64,000 bases of DNA from Setophaga petechia (Eukaryota; Chordata; Aves; Passeriformes; Parulidae): positions 22,032,235-22,096,234 of the forward strand of contig JANCRA010000005.1 of the NCBI GenBank assembly GCA_024362935.1. The letters run 5' to 3'. Of the stretch, positions 62,049-64,000 are shown one piece after another. Position numbers and translations under genes: made by a program. The stretch's first letter is position 1. Each line of letters opens with the position of its first letter. The notes beneath the pieces are model-generated. The model searched no databases, had not been told where the DNA came from, and worked only from the letters and a program-made list of their open reading frames with translations.

Positions 62049-64000
62049 GTTCTTTGGTGCTTTCTAAATTAGGTGGCAAGTACAAATCCTAATTTGCACA
62101 CAAAAGATCTGTGTCAAAAATCATGTTTCTTCCATGTAATTGGTTTTCTTTTAATCCAGGCCTTAAATTATATCATTCTTGCTGAACTGCTTCAAATAGG
62201 CTTTCAACAAGGATTTTTAAAAAATGTTAAATAATGAAAAAAATGCCATCTTATTTTACTGCTTACTTCAGGATTCAGAGAGATGAAGAACAGTGACAGC
62301 ATAGCTGTTCAGCCATAACACTGGGACACCAGGTAAACTGACAGTGTGTAATTACTAAGGGGTGATATTAGTTAAAACATATAGCCAAAATAGTGCTATT
62401 GCATATGCATCCCTTGGTCTTCAAGGCAGTGTTTAAAATAAAAAACCTTCACTGAGACAGAAAAACTGCTATAGTTATATCATAGCACACTGAGTTGCGA
62501 ACCTTTTAATGAAAGACATAATTCTTATGCTGTCTGCATCATACTATATTCTCATGCAAAACACTTTAATGCATAGTGTAAATTATCTAAGACTTTCTTA
62601 GTATGTATTACATTTCTTAATCATAGATATTGGGTGTAAAAAAAAGAGAATTATGTGACATGCTGCAAAACAAATTGCTTGGTGTTAGCATATACTAGCT
62701 GGGTCAATATCAGAAAAATGCATGCATAGAAGGGGAGGATTTTTTTTTTAATGTGCAGAACTTGCTTCTAAGTGCATATGTTATCAATGAAGCAAGAATG
62801 ACTAATCTGAAATGATGGTGATCTGATTTTCAGCCAAAATCATCAGTTTAAAGGCAAGGGATCTAGATTATAGTCTGGATGATCTATTCTTCTGAATTTC
62901 AGAAAAAGCTTCATGTCTGGAAAAGGATAAACAGAAATAAACCAAATGTTTTCACCCACTTTCTTAATTCATTACATTCAGTTAATGTATAAAGAAGTTT
63001 TAAATACAAATCTTGTGTTCAGCAATAGAATGCTTTTGTTTCCAAGTTAGCAGACAGGTTTGTTTTGCTCATGTCTCATCAGCTGAGTACTGCAATGGTG
63101 GGCAATATCATCAGCGCCTTCTAAGGTGTGAGTTTCTCACAGATGTCCCTTTGAGAACAGGTTCTGATGAGACATGCTATCTCATTTTCCGTCAAGTTTG
63201 ACTGAAGGTAAAATCCATTTACATTTTTCTAATGCTGAATATTTTTGAGTACTGAGCAGAGGCTAGAATTTATAATATTCTATACTATTTATGTAACTTA
63301 ATTGCATTCAAACAAATGAGCTACTTTGAATGCAATTTGAAAATCCACACATCAAACACCATCAAATAAATCTGAATTTATGAAGGTTAAAGTCTTGTGA
63401 CTCTTGCAAAAAGAGAAATGTATATTGCAGTTCTGACTACAAAGGAACAGGACACCTTTTAACATGGACTTCTAGGAATAAGACACATAAATACAAACAC
63501 TAAAAAATCCATGACCTGGCAGTTCAAAATGGATTGATTGCAATCATCACACCTAAACATTACAGATATATTATTGTTCCATGTATAAGCTCTAAACTCT
63601 CTAAGGACAAGTTTAATGATGGTTTAGTAAGCATTCTTTGCTGCTATTATACAAACAGTGGTGCACATTCTAAGAGATCCTGGATACCTGGAGGCAGTGT
63701 TCTTCAAATCATTGGGGCTTTTGAATTATGTTCATAATCCAGAGCAGGGTTTCAGGGGAGACACGCACATGATACCAAACTGCCTCCCACTGTGTTCTAT
63801 GTCCAATTTCTTTAAGTATACTGAACTTAATACTATTGTGAACTTTATTGCTAAATGCAAAATATTACCAATTATAAGCAAGCACAGAACTATATGCAAT
63901 GAATTGTTAATCAAAACATACATGCTAAAATGCACATTTATATTGCAAACAAACAAATCCTCCCAATTTTAATTAGTACAGACTTTAAAAGTAACTTATG

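Larger units (their letters stand above)
59773..64000. other. AT-rich non-coding stretch to the end of the window, no gene seen
   Basis: No coding region is supported. Frames at 60523-60813, 60792-61055 and 63658-63972 lack domains and run through AT-rich DNA. Small features: an X-box-like site (60298-60311) and an octamer inverted repeat (62029-62048). Confidence 0.6.

Noticed and set aside
1..64000. tRNA, rRNA, snRNA genes, CRISPR arrays, endogenous retroviral genes and prokaryotic operons
   Set aside because: No sequence with the required conserved boxes, repeats or domains was found by reading; the sole LTR possibility is the fragment at 47595-47766.

Overview
The window looks like nuclear DNA of a bird, or possibly another sauropsid. 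It is AT-rich and intron- or gene-desert-like, with a few sharply bounded CpG-rich patches, ordinary vertebrate microsatellites, and several decayed fragments of CR1, the dominant LINE of birds, turtles and crocodilians. I see no bacterial features: no operons, ribosome-binding sites, tRNA or rRNA genes, CRISPR arrays, insertion sequences or phage genes. The longest open frames (up to about 270 codons) are chance openings in CpG islands or TE-derived or plain sequence, and none shows a recognisable protein domain. I therefore call no protein-coding gene.

Layout. 1-7.1 kb is AT-rich DNA with a CR1 3' end near 2.3 kb, a 25-nt palindrome at 1971-1995 and a moderately CpG-containing patch at 5.15-5.48 kb. 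The main landmark is a strong CpG island at 7.16-7.99 kb, bracketed by two pyrimidine tracts and split by a T20 run. A textbook splice-donor sequence on the minus strand (exon edge 7559) suggests a leftward transcript starting there. It is followed by a low-repeat stretch at 8.08-8.56 kb that reads like a conserved regulatory element. 8.6-17.9 kb is repeat-poor, AT-rich sequence with an ATCT microsatellite (12.23-12.30 kb), a possible MIR-like SINE remnant and hairpins. Two smaller CpG patches lie at 17.9-18.08 kb and 18.96-19.16 kb; the second carries a canonical G-quadruplex motif and is followed by another enhancer-like stretch. 20-40 kb is mostly featureless apart from a 136-bp polypurine tract at 25.72-25.86 kb, a GC-raised segment at 31.48-32.11 kb, CTCF-like sites and small duplications. 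40.2-60 kb holds the clearest CR1 fragments (40.19-40.57, 46.83-47.01, 58.32-58.45 and 59.60-59.77 kb), another avian interspersed repeat (47.60-47.77 kb), a GC-rich patch at 48.7-48.9 kb and a CpG patch at 54.79-54.93 kb followed by a homeodomain-site-rich stretch. 60-64 kb is AT-rich with no gene seen.

Interpretation. The likeliest picture is a regulatory landscape or large intron around a developmental gene or lncRNA promoter at about 7.6 kb. That is inference: conservation and transcription cannot be tested here. I found no previously undescribed molecular system. The best leads are the island with its leftward donor, the enhancer-like blocks next to the CpG patches, near-perfect hairpins at 1971, 10826, 15407, 34295 and 57517, a palindromic octamer pair at 62029 and an exact X-box consensus match at 48194.
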